DNA of 64,000 nucleotides from Galerina marginata (lineage: Eukaryota; Basidiomycota; Agaricomycetes; Agaricales; Galerinaceae). The DNA is taken from assembly GCA_023014335.1 (NCBI GenBank), contig JAECYW010000037.1, forward strand, positions 124,001-188,000, given 5' to 3'. Each line of letters begins with the position of its first letter. Within the stretch, counting starts at the first letter, position 1. A model generated the notes under the pieces. The model did not search any database. It saw only the letters and a program-made list of their open reading frames with translations, and was not told where the DNA came from. Of the stretch, positions 10,116 to 23,100 are shown in pieces. The translations under genes were made by a program, and so were the position numbers.

Positions 10116-13100
10116 TTAAGCCATTCTTGCTCCTGGTTGAATATGTGATGTGGAACGCATATACATATTGTGGTCCCATCCATTTCGATCTTTAGCCCAA
10201 CCTCTAGCTGCCTTGTCGGTATGAAAAACGAGAGAAGCTCTTCTGCCACGGTAGTGAAGATTCAGATGGCTAATGTCGGCGGATTTAAAGATGACGACAT
10301 CCCCTGTGTATAATTTCAATACGACACCAGGTTCAACCAAACATAGCTCCCCTCCTTCACAATCGGAAATTACCAAGACCAAACAAATATCTTCATCACC
10401 CCAATCCCGATGAATCCGTGTACTAACATTAATGTTAAGTACAAATCCTGAGAAAGGAGAAACCGGCGATGTATCACAATTTGGCAGGACACTAACAAGG
10501 AACTCAAGCTTATCAAAGCTATCAGGAAGTAAGCATTTCACCTAGAAATACATTAGAAATGAATTAATAAGATTATAAACACTTACCAGATGCTCAATCC
10601 ATTCAAAAACTGGCCCGAAAGCTTCGATAAACATACGGTATTCATCAGAGTTGTCCTTAAGTTCTCGGCTTGACCTTGGAATATTTTGAGAAGTGTTGAC
10701 CCGACGCAAACCTTCTTTTTGCAAGGTAGAAGGATCTGCATCGAAAGGTGTGCCATCTCCCTTTATAAAATTATGTTAATGAATTACAATATTTAAAACG
10801 GCATTTACTCACTCTTGTCGAGTACCGAAACCATACGGTAAAATGAGCAGACGGAAAGGAATTTGTTGACCCCTCTAGAGCAGTATCAACGACCCTCAGG
10901 GTATTAGGGTAAATGACTTGGACTTTGGCCAGTAATGTATCTCGCAGTTCTTTAGGCATGTTTGCGCAGATTAAAGCTATGAGCTCTGCGTACTTGTTGT
11001 TTATTCTTATCATCTGACTAAATAATAAAGCATTCAGGTCAATAACAAACAAGTGAAAAGAGCGGCAAAAACAGCGTACCTATCAAGCCACTTACTATCG
11101 AAATATATATATTTCTGTGGGCTAGTTTTACGGCCTTTTGATAGCGATGAGGTCAACTTGAAATCATCATAAGCAACGTATATCCAAATAGCAGGCGCAC
11201 AAACCTTTTTTTTGAAGTCTGCTAGGTTGTTGGGCTGGATAGCCTTCATCGCGTAAGATCGCTCTTCTTCTGTTACCTTCCATCTGTCTTCTCTGTCCGA
11301 ACGGCTAAATTTGAGCCTCGTATTGTATTCCAGCTTGGGGTCAAAGTTGGTATCAACAGTAATAAGGGTGGGCAAAGTCATAGGAGAGTCCCAGTCCAGA
11401 CGAGGTAAGAAACCTTGATTGCCAGCTGGACTAAATGGAAATCCAAATGACGAAGAGGCCGTCTGGCAAGAGTGACTCTCAGGATGTAGCCCTGGTAAAT
11501 AAGAACCAGAATTGCTGGATTCATTGGTAGGGTTGGCCCTTACCAGCACTCCTTCACTGTTAAGCAAAAGAGTGTCCAGAGAATTGAGGGAATACGATGA
11601 GGACGTCACTGCTGTGGTACATTCTAGCCAGCTATGCCAATCACGACCTTTCATAAAATCGCTGAAAACAAAGGTAAGATAGACAGCATTGGTACGTTTG
11701 AAATAAAACACTTACTTACTTGTACAGGTATATAGAGTCCAAAATCTCATCTGTCGCTACTAGATTTGTGCAATCGATGTCTGACAGATATACGGACAAT
11801 TGTGAGCCCTCTAATTGAGGTTGGTAGACCGTCTCCAGAAAACTAGTAGGGAAAAACATTCCGATATGGAGAGGGTACTGTTGGCGGAGGTAAGCCACAG
11901 CAGGAATGATCTCTTTTTTGATCAATACTCCTTGAGGAGAATCTAAACGAAAGATTAAAAACATAACTAGATAATACACCTAACATACCAGTAGGATATT
12001 GTATGAATTTGGCCAATTTGCCAACAGTATCACCTTTCAAATCTCGAACATGAGGTCTGATCCGAGCGCAGGCCATAAAAACCAGTAAATAAAAGGAACC
12101 TAAGAATTTGACCCATGAGCCTTCACCGCAGGTCAAGCAAGAGAAAAAGACGAACCAGAACCAACTAGCCTGCAAGCGTATATACCATCTTTGACATATT
12201 GATTCAAAGTTTTTCGGCAGCGTTTGAGGTAAGGCTCAACAATATCCCAAACTTTATTCTGAGTAGTCTGGTGGTCCACCACATACCTAACAGAGATCGT
12301 TATCAGGCCCAGCTTTTGAAAATAAGAATTTGAGACTTACCTGTTCACCAGACATGCTAGCTTGATTGAGTTGAGCCAGTATTTTAGCTGAACCACAGCA
12401 TCGGCCACTTCTAGTTCACAACAAATGCTGGCGGTGGATAGAATGTTGTTGAGGGTTGTACTGCCCATAATAGTAGTTGGAGGAACAAGCAGAGCAGGAG
12501 TGATACTTTGTTGGGTCGGTGCGCTAAAATCAATTATCTGGTGCAGATGGCCATCGAGAGCAGTGTGTAACATAGGAGGGCAAAGCGTTTGCTGGGTTGG
12601 TGAGCTGGACTTGATAATCCACTGGATAAGTTGGTCAGGAGTAGTTGAGCTCTTCTCCCTGCCGGCAATAAAGCCAGGTAGGCACTTCCTGGCCTGAGCA
12701 CTGACGGCTAAAAGGAATTCTCGGATTGCTGTTTCAGGAGGGGGATCCTCAGCTAGTGGAAGGGAGCTGGCTGTTGGAAAAATAGGGTTGAACGACTGGG
12801 TAGACAAATGGTCTACTGCTCCGTAAGCCGCTGGGGCATGGGCTGGTTGATTTTCTTGCTCCTCCGCCTGGCCTTCTTGTTCATTATGCCTTCCTCCTTC
12901 CAGGTTCCACTGGTTGCGACGTCGAGCTTCTTCCCGAGTACGATTTGCGGCTTGCTGGAGAAGCCGCGCAGCAGCACCACCTCGCGGGCAATTTGGATCC
13001 ACAACAACAATGATTCCAGGGGGTGCCGGTGGGAGTCCTGGTGGTGGTGCCGGTGGGAGTTGTAGGCCGTTGTTGCCATTTTGACCCCCAACCGGATTCC

Positions 13101-14357
13101 CGTTATTCAGCCAGATCTCTAATTCCAGAGAGCTGCCTCGAGATTGTTGCTCCAAGTCCTCTGACCCATTGTCGTTATGCTCTGGCTCCAAATCCTCTGA
13201 CCCGTTGTCGTTACGCTCTGGCTCCAAATCCTCTGACCTGTTGTCGTTGTGTTCAGGTTCCCAGTCCTCTGACCCATTGTCGTTGCGCTCTGGCTCCCAG
13301 TCCTCTGACCCATTGTCGTTACGCTCTGGCTCCCAGTCCTCCGAACCATCCTCACTATGTTCAGGCAAGAGAGGCAACCGATGACCATTAATTACAGGCA
13401 ATGGGGTCAAAGGTGACGGAGAGGAGAAAGGCGATGGCATAGAAGGTTGTGGGGTTGCAGGCCAAGACATCTCATTGTCAATGTCTATTCCAACTAATGG
13501 AGAATACATTTCTTCATCGTTCCTTCTGATTAATGGAGAATGCGGGGAGGATGATGGGTTTTGTAAAGGGACTGCGGTCAGAAATGGGGAAGCCTCTGCC
13601 TCTGGCGTGGATTCGGGCAGCATTTCTTGATCAATGTCTTGCCTGGGTGATGTTGTCAATGGTGGCGATGGGGAGAAAGGCATCAAAAAATGCAATGGTT
13701 GAAGGGATTGCGGTGTTGGAGTCTGTGGGGTGAAAGGCCTCGAGAATTCATCCTCAAAATCAGGCGACGAAGGCCTAAATGCCGACATGGGCAAAAAGGG
13801 CTGACATGGAGGCGGCAACATTTCGAGGTCGTCAGATCCAGCTGTATGTGAAGACAGAGGAGGCCAAACAGGCAGCAGAGCCATGGGGGCAAGGGCAAAG
13901 GGTGAGGCAAATGAACTTAAAGGGCGGGAAGGAGACGGCGTTGGGGAGGGCGACAGCAAGCCAGAGCAATTGTTGCCATTCCGGGTGCCTATTATCCAGC
14001 TTGGATCAACCCCTAAGTCAAGGTGAGATCCAGCATTACTTCCTGAGGCTGCTCGAAGGTCGGGAGTCCCAGCTGGTGACTGGCTAAGGGGATAGTAGTC
14101 CTAAAGGAATGGAATTAGAATCAATAGCCAAGAAACAGAAGGGGACACACCAGGGGAGCCCCAAGAGCTTTGAAGACCTGAACCGACACCCCTGATTCCG
14201 GCACCAAAGACAATGAGCTCCCAGAGAGGTAAGGGTGAAGCTTAAACGCCAAAAGCAGGCGTTCTTGACTAACTGCGGGGTCGGCCGTGGGGTCCAGCAA
14301 GGCATGGAACAGCGTGGAGAGCTCGGACTTTGAGAGCACAAGGGATTCCGAATCCAT
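10116..14357 (-). CDS. TET/JBP-like 2OG-Fe(II) dioxygenase, copy 1 (intact)
   Basis: Nine exons (14357-14151, 14100-12341, 12286-12186, 12099-11989, 11942-11720, 11661-11080, 11017-10813, 10760-10587, 10541-10116) join in frame to 1,262 residues. The N-terminus is Pro/Ser-rich. Around residues 320-385 a 12-residue acidic repeat (GSEDWEPERNDN and variants) occurs about five times. The C-terminal domain carries the double-stranded beta-helix signature: STRIHRDWGDED with iron ligands H1165 and D1167, a distal His in SADISHLN (about 1213), and an Arg in RRASLVFH (about 1221) for 2-oxoglutarate. This pattern fits the fungal TET/JBP family, whose studied members oxidise 5-methylcytosine and which are known to be expanded with KDZ transposons in Agaricomycetes. 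The start is the first ATG in frame; an in-frame GTG lies 63 nt upstream. Substrate and nuclear location are inferred from the family. Confidence 0.8.
13150..13355 (-). repeat. 36-bp coding tandem repeat in the TET/JBP-like gene
   Basis: The unit encodes GSED-W/L-EPE-R/H-NDN and is repeated about five times with a partial sixth. Copy 2 has the same array at 60241-60446 with no change in number. Confidence 0.85.
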
Positions 14358-14569
14358 AGACAGTAACCGAAGGGCCGAAGGCGGGTTGGACTTAGGAATT
14401 ACGACGGGTTCGCGAGTCACGCCACCGTGAATGACAAGTCACATGTCCATATGATGTTTCCACCCGCACAAGCGCGTCGCGTCTCGTTGATTCACTCTTC
14501 CTCCTTCGGGCAAATGATGGCAAAAAGGCCAGCTTTTTGCCATCACTCCCACCTCGTTGACCCTTTGCC

Positions 14570-16057
14570 TAGACGCCTACTTCCCGCAGTGTCTTAGCCG
14601 ACTGATCAACGCTCTCGACTGCGGTAGGACGACGACATCGCGAACACTCACAACGACGGCGCGCGGATCCGAGTCCCAGCCTTCTTCCCCGCCCCAGGTC
14701 ATCCTCGTCTTCGGAGGTAAGTGGTGACCCATGTCCTCGTCATTTTGGCCCGCTGACAACCCGCCCAGACAGCCCACCCAGCAAACCTGCTCCAACTGCT
14801 CCCACCGCTCCCATCCCGCGTCTCTCACTCTCCCTGACGGACGTCACTGGATCTCCTGCCGGTGTTTTTGCTGCTGCCGTGGCTACGTCGGTGTCACCAT
14901 CTACCTGCGGAGGGAGTGCCGCTAATGCTTCGCCTTGGTAGACGGCACCTACTCCCCTGGTGTCTGTCTATCTTTACGCCTACGGCCGCGGGTCGTGGTT
15001 TTCCTACACCCTCTGCTTCGACTACGCCCGCACCTCGCCCATCGATATCGGCGTCTACATCGACATCGAAGGCAAAACCTTCTCCCATTCCAACCCGTCC
15101 GAATCCTTGCTCTTCTACTACCCGTGCCAGTCCTTCCACCTCTCTTCCACATCCACACCCATTTCCACTTCTAGGCCCACATCGCCTATTAGCCGTGGTT
15201 CGTTGGTTGTGTAAGCCCACACCCGCGGTCTGGTACGTTCCGTCTACCCAAAGCACATTCGCCTCGCACTGACCTTATCGCCGACGTATAGGTGCCTTGA
15301 CATTTGTCCCTGCCTACGTATGTGGTATCCTCGTTGTTTATCTTCACTTGCTCACTTGCTAACCTCGTTTATTAACCTTGGTCGCAGTTTCAACGTGGAT
15401 CTATGACGAGCCCACGATCAAGTAAGTTTAAATGACCTCAAAGTGCCTATCAGCAACCCTGACCCTCTCTTCCTCCTTTCCCAGCATCTACCACGAAGAC
15501 GGCGCCGGCCAGGCTGGGAGCTCTCAGGTAACTCCTTGTCCGTGTAACCTTCCAACTCTCATGCTGATATCGTGTTCGTTCGTAGGAAAGCCGGCCTTCA
15601 AAAGACCAACAACGCTACTGATCTGAGTAGATCATCATCGCCTGCAAATGACGACGAGAGTGAATACGGCGGACTGATACGCCATGGGTTCACAAAATCA
15701 TCGCGGACGGCGTTTATCCAGGCGACGGTGCTCTTCAGGGTTGAGCTAACAGAGGCGAGGTTCCGGCTGGCGGGCCAGGTAAGTCGTACAAATTACGGTA
15801 GACGTATAATGCGACTTACCAAGTTCGTTTGCAGCCCTATTATGTACACGCATCCCTGCAATTGAGGACGAATTCAACGCGAGTTGAAGTTCATGCCGAC
15901 GGAGGATGGAGGCGGATACGAAGCCCTAGGACTTGGTAAGTCGCACGATTCACAGGAAACAAATTAACTGACTTACCAACCTTCATGGCAGCTCTGTTAT
16001 TCGACCCAACTTCACCTTCCAGCCCCACCCAAACCGTCCAATCCATCGAGACGGCCA
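14570..16057 (+). pseudogene. Unrecognised plus-strand gene, 5' exons, interrupted by the LTR element
   Basis: Several exon-like blocks are bordered by good GT-AG signals: SVYLYAYGRGSWFSYTLCFD near 14960-15210, IYHEDGAGQAGSSQ near 15485-15525, GLIRHGFTKSSRTAFIQATV to ARFRLAGQ near 15590-15780, PYYVHASLQLRTNSTRVEVH near 15835-15935, and LLFDPTSPSSPTQTVQSIE from about 15991. Reading frame is not kept across all joins, so it may be a decayed gene or a patchwork of captured fragments. In copy 1 the last exon is split by the LTR element; in copy 2 it reads on into RSNYEHCDVRWFSVAVAGGG. The opposite orientation to the three genes on its left suggests a separate origin. I do not recognise the product. 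Confidence 0.4.
16053..16057. repeat. Target-site duplication, left (GGCCA)
   Basis: GGCCA directly precedes the left LTR and recurs after the right LTR at 24147-24151. The empty site in copy 2 (63144-63148) has it once. Confidence 0.95.
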
Positions 16058-16482
16058 TGTGAGACACTGTTAGCGTCTCTGGTTCAGTGGTGAAACGCCT
16101 ACGACCTTCGGGCGGGCAGAGGTGTGATGACCTTGGTGTAAACCAAAGTCTGAGAGCGATAAAAGATAAAGAGATGGGCTGATAGAGGTAACTCCCTCTT
16201 AGATCTACGTATGTAGATCTCTAGGATCAGTCCGTTCGCCTGATGCACAGCCTACTCAGTGAGGTCCTGGTTAACAGCAGGTACCGACTGAGGAGATCGA
16301 GCGCGGTTAGGCTACTTGGTAGATGATAGTAAGAGAGTTATATTGGCAAATGTGACGAGAATGACTATATCTACCAGATGTCACAGTAATGTGACATCAT
16401 ATATAACTAGCCATTCCCTATAGTCCAGATAGCATCAAGTAGATGGAAAGGAAAGTAGGAAGATGAGAAAAGCTATCTTACA
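16058..16482 (-). repeat. Left LTR (3' LTR of the element)
   Basis: It begins TGTGAGACACTG and ends GCTATCTTACA on the plus strand, 425 bp, flanked by GGCCA on the left and by the polypurine tract on the right. It contains a TATA-like stretch (catatataac), where transcription of the element could start in the corresponding right copy. Confidence 0.95.
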
Positions 16483-16500
16483 GAGCCCCCCCACTTTCCA
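16483..16500 (-). promoter_or_regulatory. Polypurine tract next to the 3' LTR
   Basis: On the minus strand the bases just before the LTR read TGGAAAGTGGGGGGGCTC, a purine-rich run of the kind used to prime plus-strand DNA synthesis. This sets the orientation of the element. Similar G7 runs lie at 16901-16907, 19551-19557 and 21297-21303. Confidence 0.7.
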
Positions 16501-17172
16501 TCTGCACTGAGAAAAAGCAGAGTAGTTGTTGGAGACCAAAAAAATTTCTGGAGCTTGGAAAGAAATTTAAAAATAAGGAGGTGTTGGGGATGGATGGAGG
16601 GAATCCGAAACCTAGAGGATAAAATGAAAGTTGAAGTGGGTTTGTAAATGAGCAAAGAGAAGAGTTAAAATGGGGAAATAAGTTTGTGCTAAGAGCCCAT
16701 AGTAAAAAACAAGAAATGAACTCCAATGAAGTGGCAAAGGTAGTAGATCCAAGAAAAAGAAGTGAAGCTTTAAATGAATAGAAAAATTTGGTAGTCATAT
16801 ATAAAGGTGGCCAGGCTCATTTAGAACAGTGGTCACTAAGAGTAGGCTTTGATCAGCCTACTATACCTATAGCCCTCCCAGAAAATTAATCCTCATATAG
16901 CCCCCCCAGCCTCAAGTAATTGCAAGGCAAGAGTTTGAGGGTGCTAGGAAATGAGACAGAACATTGGCAGTTCATTGGAGGAGGAGGAAACACACTGGCT
17001 AGAAAGGATAGAAAAGTTGACAGGAAAAGGAAGTGGGCATATTGAAGAGAGCATGGAGCATGGATGAGGCATAAAAACATAGGAGTAAAGGGTCAAAATC
17101 ATCGAGATCCCAATTTGCGAAGCAACCACCGGTCAGATAAACGTGTTCCAGATATCCTCGGAAAGCTGTGAA

Positions 17173-20100
17173 TCAGCCCTTTCGAACGCGTCCAAAATCG
17201 TCGCAGGAAGTCGGGGCAATGATGTACCACGACAGAATTTGTGAAACAGCGCGAAAGTTGCGAAAAAGTCGATTTCCGGGGTGAATACCGGACGACGTGT
17301 TACGCTTGAGATATCTGCGCAACTGCGTGTGTAATACCTTCAAAGTGTGCGAAGTATCTTGACGAAATTCGGAGCCGATGGACCGTGATGAGGTAATTCG
17401 TAAAATTGAAGGTCTGAACTTGGTATGGCGGCGGCCGGGGAAACCGTTGGGTAAATGGCCATGTATGCAATATCGGATGAATGGCGCGATCGACTGCTTT
17501 CGAATGGGCTCAGAATTGTTGTGATAAACGAAGCTGATGAAGTGTGATGGTACAATTTGTAAAAATGAGCCTAATTGGTCAAGAAGCCAATTTCCGGGAC
17601 GAATACTCGACGGTGTGCCACATTTGAGAGGTTGTTTGAATGATGCGATTGACGACTTTTGAATGAGCCTAAAATCATAGAGAACGAACAAAATTTCGAT
17701 GAGATAATCGAAAAATTGTCGAAATCCTGAAAACAACCAAGATATCCACACTTTGGACCATAGCCCGTCAATAAAGGGACAACTGAAACCTCTCCTGAAT
17801 TCTTTTGGAAAATAAGGTGCGTTCTTTGTAAGCCTTCCGCGTGTAGAAACGCTGTAACCGTCAGTTAGCAAGTTGACAGACTTGGACCTCGAGTTTTTGA
17901 TGTTGGCAATGTAGATTCCATTCCTGTAAGCCTTCCAGATAGTGTTTCGCCATAAATCCAATATGGCCGGAAAGGTATGAATCAGGGCTTTCCAGTCCAC
18001 AAAAGATCGTAGCCAAATTCGGAATCGATGCTCCACGATAAGGCTTGCGGTACAAAGGACAAGGTCGACGATAGCGGCAGGAGAAAGCAGTACAGGTCGA
18101 CGAATGGGGCCTTGTTGGAAAGAGGAAGATAAGAGCTTTCCGTGGATGTCCTGAATGTCAAAAATAACGGCCGCGTTGGTGAGATATCCGCCGATTAGTT
18201 CAAAAAGCAGGATTAACGAAAGTGACAACAGCACAGCGAGCAAGAGACGCCACGCGACGCGCCAGATATCACCAGAAAGGTTTCGTTGATGCCTGTCCAG
18301 TGGGTCTGTGACGATGGAGCCGAACCGCATGAGTGAAATGCAAGGAGGCGATGAGTCTGGAAGATGGTGACCGGCGTTCGAGGGAAAGAGTGACAGGGCT
18401 GATACGTTCGAGAGGTTAAAAGAATCGCTTAAATGAGGGTTTTCGAGCACAAAAAGAATTGCGGCGAAATTCCAGCTGGTTGTCGAGATATAGTGAAATT
18501 TCATGTTCCATGTCTGCTTTCCTTCCCACCACCGTCCGAACTCCTCCAGACACAAGCCAAGACGATTCAGGAAAGCTTCTGAGCCTTGGTTATTCCTTGT
18601 AATATGCTCAGTGTGCTTCTGATTCAAAACCACTGAGGCCTCGGAAGGAAACAACTCCGCAGTAAAAGGGTTTGGTTGGGTGAAACGGGTTGCAAAGACG
18701 AGGACACGGTGGGTAACAGCCTGAACCACAGTGCCGTTCACGGTGCCTATTCCCCCATATTCCGTGATTTCTGCGTCTGAAATGGTAGGGTCGTCATGTT
18801 GAAATCGGATACTGCCACTTGAAAGGAGAGCACTCCGTGTTGCAGTTGTCTTGAGGAAACATTGGGCAGCACTGTGTCCATAAATCGCAGAACACGAAAA
18901 CAACTCGGATTTGACAGAAAGCATTGAAAATTTACATACATCAAACTCTCCGCTCATCAACCACTGTAATTCCTTAAACCTCAAATGGAAAATCTGTCCT
19001 TGTTGACCTACACGATCTCCATGCATACAACAAGTACACTGCACTGTAGACGTTGGTCCTTGAGGCACGACGAACAACTTCCGAACCCGAAACAGGTTCG
19101 CAAGTTGACCAGCAAGAGCTCGGTCTTTTAAACAAAGACTTTGCAAATGGAGGATCGTGTTTGGACAGGGAGAAGGGGTCGTCATGACGGACTTGCTGGT
19201 CCGAAGGGCCCAATGATGAGTGCGCTGTGATGGGTGAGACGAAGGACTCCGGAAACCAGGTTTGACAGCAGAGATCCTCGTCATCGATGATGATGATGTG
19301 GATGAGCAAAAGAGTCGCAGTGTGAACAGTTGAGGACCGGATGGGCTGTGGAACCACGCTTGGATTAGAGTGGGAGCAAACCGCAATACTGAAGCTGGAA
19401 ACCGTCTAGTCTCCGTGTACGGAGTTGAAGGCTTAACCACCCTTGGTGACTCCAAAAGCGCAGTTCGAGAAGTGTTAACGTTAACTGAGAGAGACAGTGG
19501 AGGGTGGTATCGTGTGATGAAGTCCTTATCTGAGTCTTTCCGCCTACTAGCCCCCCCATCATCCGCTATCTTGATTACCGGTGCGTCGAGTTGATATTGA
19601 TGATGGTCCGAGGGGTCGTGGAGCTGCGGTCGAACAACTGGTAATAATCCAGAAGTCGCAGGTGGCTCAAAACGCGCATGTACGACCAAAGGTGAGCCGC
19701 GAGATCCGACGAACAACTTTCGATCCCGAAACAGGATTAAAAGTTGACAACCCAGAGTTCGGTCCTCGAAACAAAGACCTGGCTCATGGGAGATCGTACT
19801 CGGAAGGGTGAAAGTGGTCGAACTAATGAACTTGGCAATGCAAAAGACCCATGGATGAATGAGTTGCGGTGCGTGTGACGAGAGACTCGGGGAATATGGT
19901 TTGATAGCATATGTGGTCAATGGAGAAGGTGAGAAAACGAGTCGCGCCATGGATGATTGAAGACTGGACGGGCTGCGGAACCGCAGATGGATAAACCGAG
20001 CGGGAGCGAACCATGCAGCAGAAGCTGGATGCCCATTCGCTGTCATATGCGGAATTGAAGAGCTAACCACACTCGTTGACTTCATATGCAGTTTTTGACT

Positions 20101-23100
20101 TGGAGCAACGGTAGCGGGGAGTGACGGTGGAGATGCTCCAAAAGTTGGTGGAGGCCAAGAATACACTTGGATAGTTATGGCTAACGAAGACGCGGCCTGA
20201 GGTATGGTAAACGACTTTGGATCCCGAAACAGAGTGGAAAGTCGACAACCACGAGTTTGGTCTTCGAAACAAAGACCTTGCTCTCGGAGAATCGTAGTCA
20301 GATGGGCGGAAGGGATAACCGTGACTAATTTGATTGATGATGACGTTGCAAATGAGAGTGTGAGCGAGCGACGGTCTGGACGCCTGAATTGCAGTTGGAT
20401 GGACAGATTCAGAGTGAGCCGCGTTACGGAAGCTGGAGGCCTGTTCGTCTCGGTATGCAGAGTTGAGGGCCTAACTGTGGAAGTTCCGAGAAAAGATAAC
20501 CTTCGAGGTGCAATGAACAACTCACGATCCCGAAACAGGATTGCGAGTCGACCAGCAAGAGCTCGGTCTTCGAAACAAAGACTTTGCACTTGGAGGATCA
20601 CACTTGGAAGGTGGAATAAATTTGATGCGCCAGCCCCCGTGGTTATCGATGACTGCTTGGATGGTGCGGATGGATGGGCGACTTGCGGTGTGAGCCGTGT
20701 CACGGACGCTGGAGGCCTGTTCGTCTCTGTATGCAGAGTTGAAGGCCTAACCGTGCTTGGTAACTCTGTATTCAGAGTTCGAGGCACGGTAACCGAAGGC
20801 AAATGAGCTCTTGCACTTCGATTCCAACGAATAAGGGCGGAGTTAACAATCCGTGGTGCTGTGATAGGATAACCGAGCGAAAGTGATAGTTGATTGGAAA
20901 CTGATGGGCGTACTTTTGCTTTGTCTTTATCCGTATCTGATTCCTTGGACCCACTTATCTCGAGCTTCTTTCCTGCACCAGACCCTGCCGTTTGCGTCAG
21001 CAAACACCTCTCGCAGTCACTTCCTTCCAAGGATGTTGAAGATGAGTAAACTTCTCGCAACGTGAATAAACGACTGTCCAGTGGACTGCAAAAACGTGGT
21101 AGGATGAATAGTATGGAAATAAGCCGCGCCACACTAGCTGAAGGACGCTTCGCCTCCATGTACGGAGTTTGTGGCCGAACTGCACTCAGTGACTTCGTAT
21201 TCAGAGTTCGAATAGCAATAATAACCAGGAGAGATGGCGGAGGTTGATATCGCAAGGCGAAGTCAAAGTCGTTACTGAAGTCCTTCCGCCTACTAGCCCC
21301 CCCAGCATCCGCTGTGTCTCCTTCTACGATTACGGGTATATCAAGTTGATATTGACGGTGGCCTGAAGGGATGTGTAGATGCAGTAGGACAAAAGGAAGG
21401 AGGTCTGCCCACAGCGCGAGAGACGGAGGTTGCTTTACTGGATTTGCATGGATCTTGGAAAGTGGCCGTGTTGGACTCGACTGAACGAATAACGAGTTTG
21501 AGCCGCTGGTGACCTGAGTAGGACAAAGAGGGCCAGAAGAATACCGAAAATTTGGCTGGACCATTGAAGTTGGAGTTGAGCATGGCACGAAAGTTGGAAG
21601 CAATCTTGTTAGCATTTCTGCAACCGCGCCACAAGAAGACAGACCCCAGAGCACAATGAACGACTTGTAGTCCCGAAACAGGACTACAAGTTGACCTCCA
21701 GGGTCTCGGTCTTCGAAACAAAGACCTGAAACCTGTAGGATTGTGCTTGGCAGTAGTAAAATGAGTGGTGTAGAGTTGTTATTGTTGTCCGTTGTCGGTG
21801 GTGTGGATGGAACAAGAGATGGGAATTCAATCGAGTGAGAGCCAGACGGGCTGCGGAAGTGCGGCGTGATTGAGTTGACAACTGGAAAAGAAAGATGAAC
21901 CGAATAGGATGGAGGCAATGGAGGTTGACGAGGGCCAGATGGGCTACGAAATTGTGGTTCGATGGACAGGGAAAGAGCAAGAGTGTGCTGAGCCGCAGAA
22001 GCCGGGGGGTGCTTCATCTTCGTGTATGGAGTTGAAAACCTAACGGTACTCGGTAACTCCGTATCTGGGGTAGAAGGACAAACTGTGCTCGCCGACTCTG
22101 TATCCAGTGCTCGAGGCGTGATAACCAAAGGGAGCGAGGTTTCCGCTGTACAATTCCAACAAAGGAACACTGCCTCGACATCCTGGTGCTGTGGTGTTTC
22201 TGTCGGCAGTCCTCGCTCGTCGAGGTTGGATCCGTTGACTGAATACATTGGCTCGCCAACATCAGGCTTAGTGGGAGGCAGCGAGTTAGGAATATCGGAT
22301 GGTGAAAATGTGAGGCCGTCTGGCTTAGTATCTGCAAGAGAATGACTGAGAGATGGTGCAGATTTGTCGTCGTTGTCGGTTGTCGGTGACCTGGATGGAA
22401 ATTTGTATAAGGAGGAGCTGGACGGGCTGCGAAAATGCGGCCGGATGGCTGGAGTGAGAATAGGTCGGGACATTGATGCTGGAGGCTCTTTCGCTTCCGT
22501 ATGCGGAATTGAAGGCCTAACCACACTCGGGGACTCCGTATGCAGAGAGCGAGTAGTGGTAACCAAAGGCGATGAGGATCTCGCGATTCGATTCCAACAA
22601 TCAATGGCAGTGTCGAAGAACTGCAATGTTTCCGGTGGTGTACTTCGCTCCTCAAGTTTGCATCCGTTGGTAATATCGGACTTGTTCAACATTACAGGGG
22701 GCGAGATCGTGATGCCATCAGACTTGGGCAAGCAGGAACACGGGCCTGTTGGTTTTCGAGAGTTATGTCGACTGCTCAAAACAGGCGCGCTAGTCGCTGA
22801 AAGAGAATCACCGAGCGATGGTGTAACTTGATCAGAAATTGATAAACCTACTTTGTCTTTGTGTGCCTCTGCATCCAAACCTCTATCTCTTTCCGCTGCA
22901 CTCCTTTCTTGATCCTCTCGTTCGCCCAATCCTCCCATATGCATTCGACGGTGTTCATGACAACTACTTCCTGTCCCGGGCGTTGGAGATCTTGCGGCTT
23001 GATTTGCCTTGTGAAGCGTCGGTGTAGAATTTGAGACAGGTTGAGAAGGAGAGCGAGGTGGAAGGGCAGACAACTTGGATGTTAAGAATGGAGTTGAAGG

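Noticed and set aside
13169..13391. Repetitive plus-strand ORFs (SGSKSSDPLSLR-type)
   Set aside because: Antisense of the 36-bp acidic repeat in the TET/JBP-like gene.
14121..14420. GTG at 14420 as the start of the TET/JBP-like protein
   Set aside because: Non-ATG initiation is rare in fungal nuclear genes; the first in-frame ATG at 14357 gives a complete, sensible protein.
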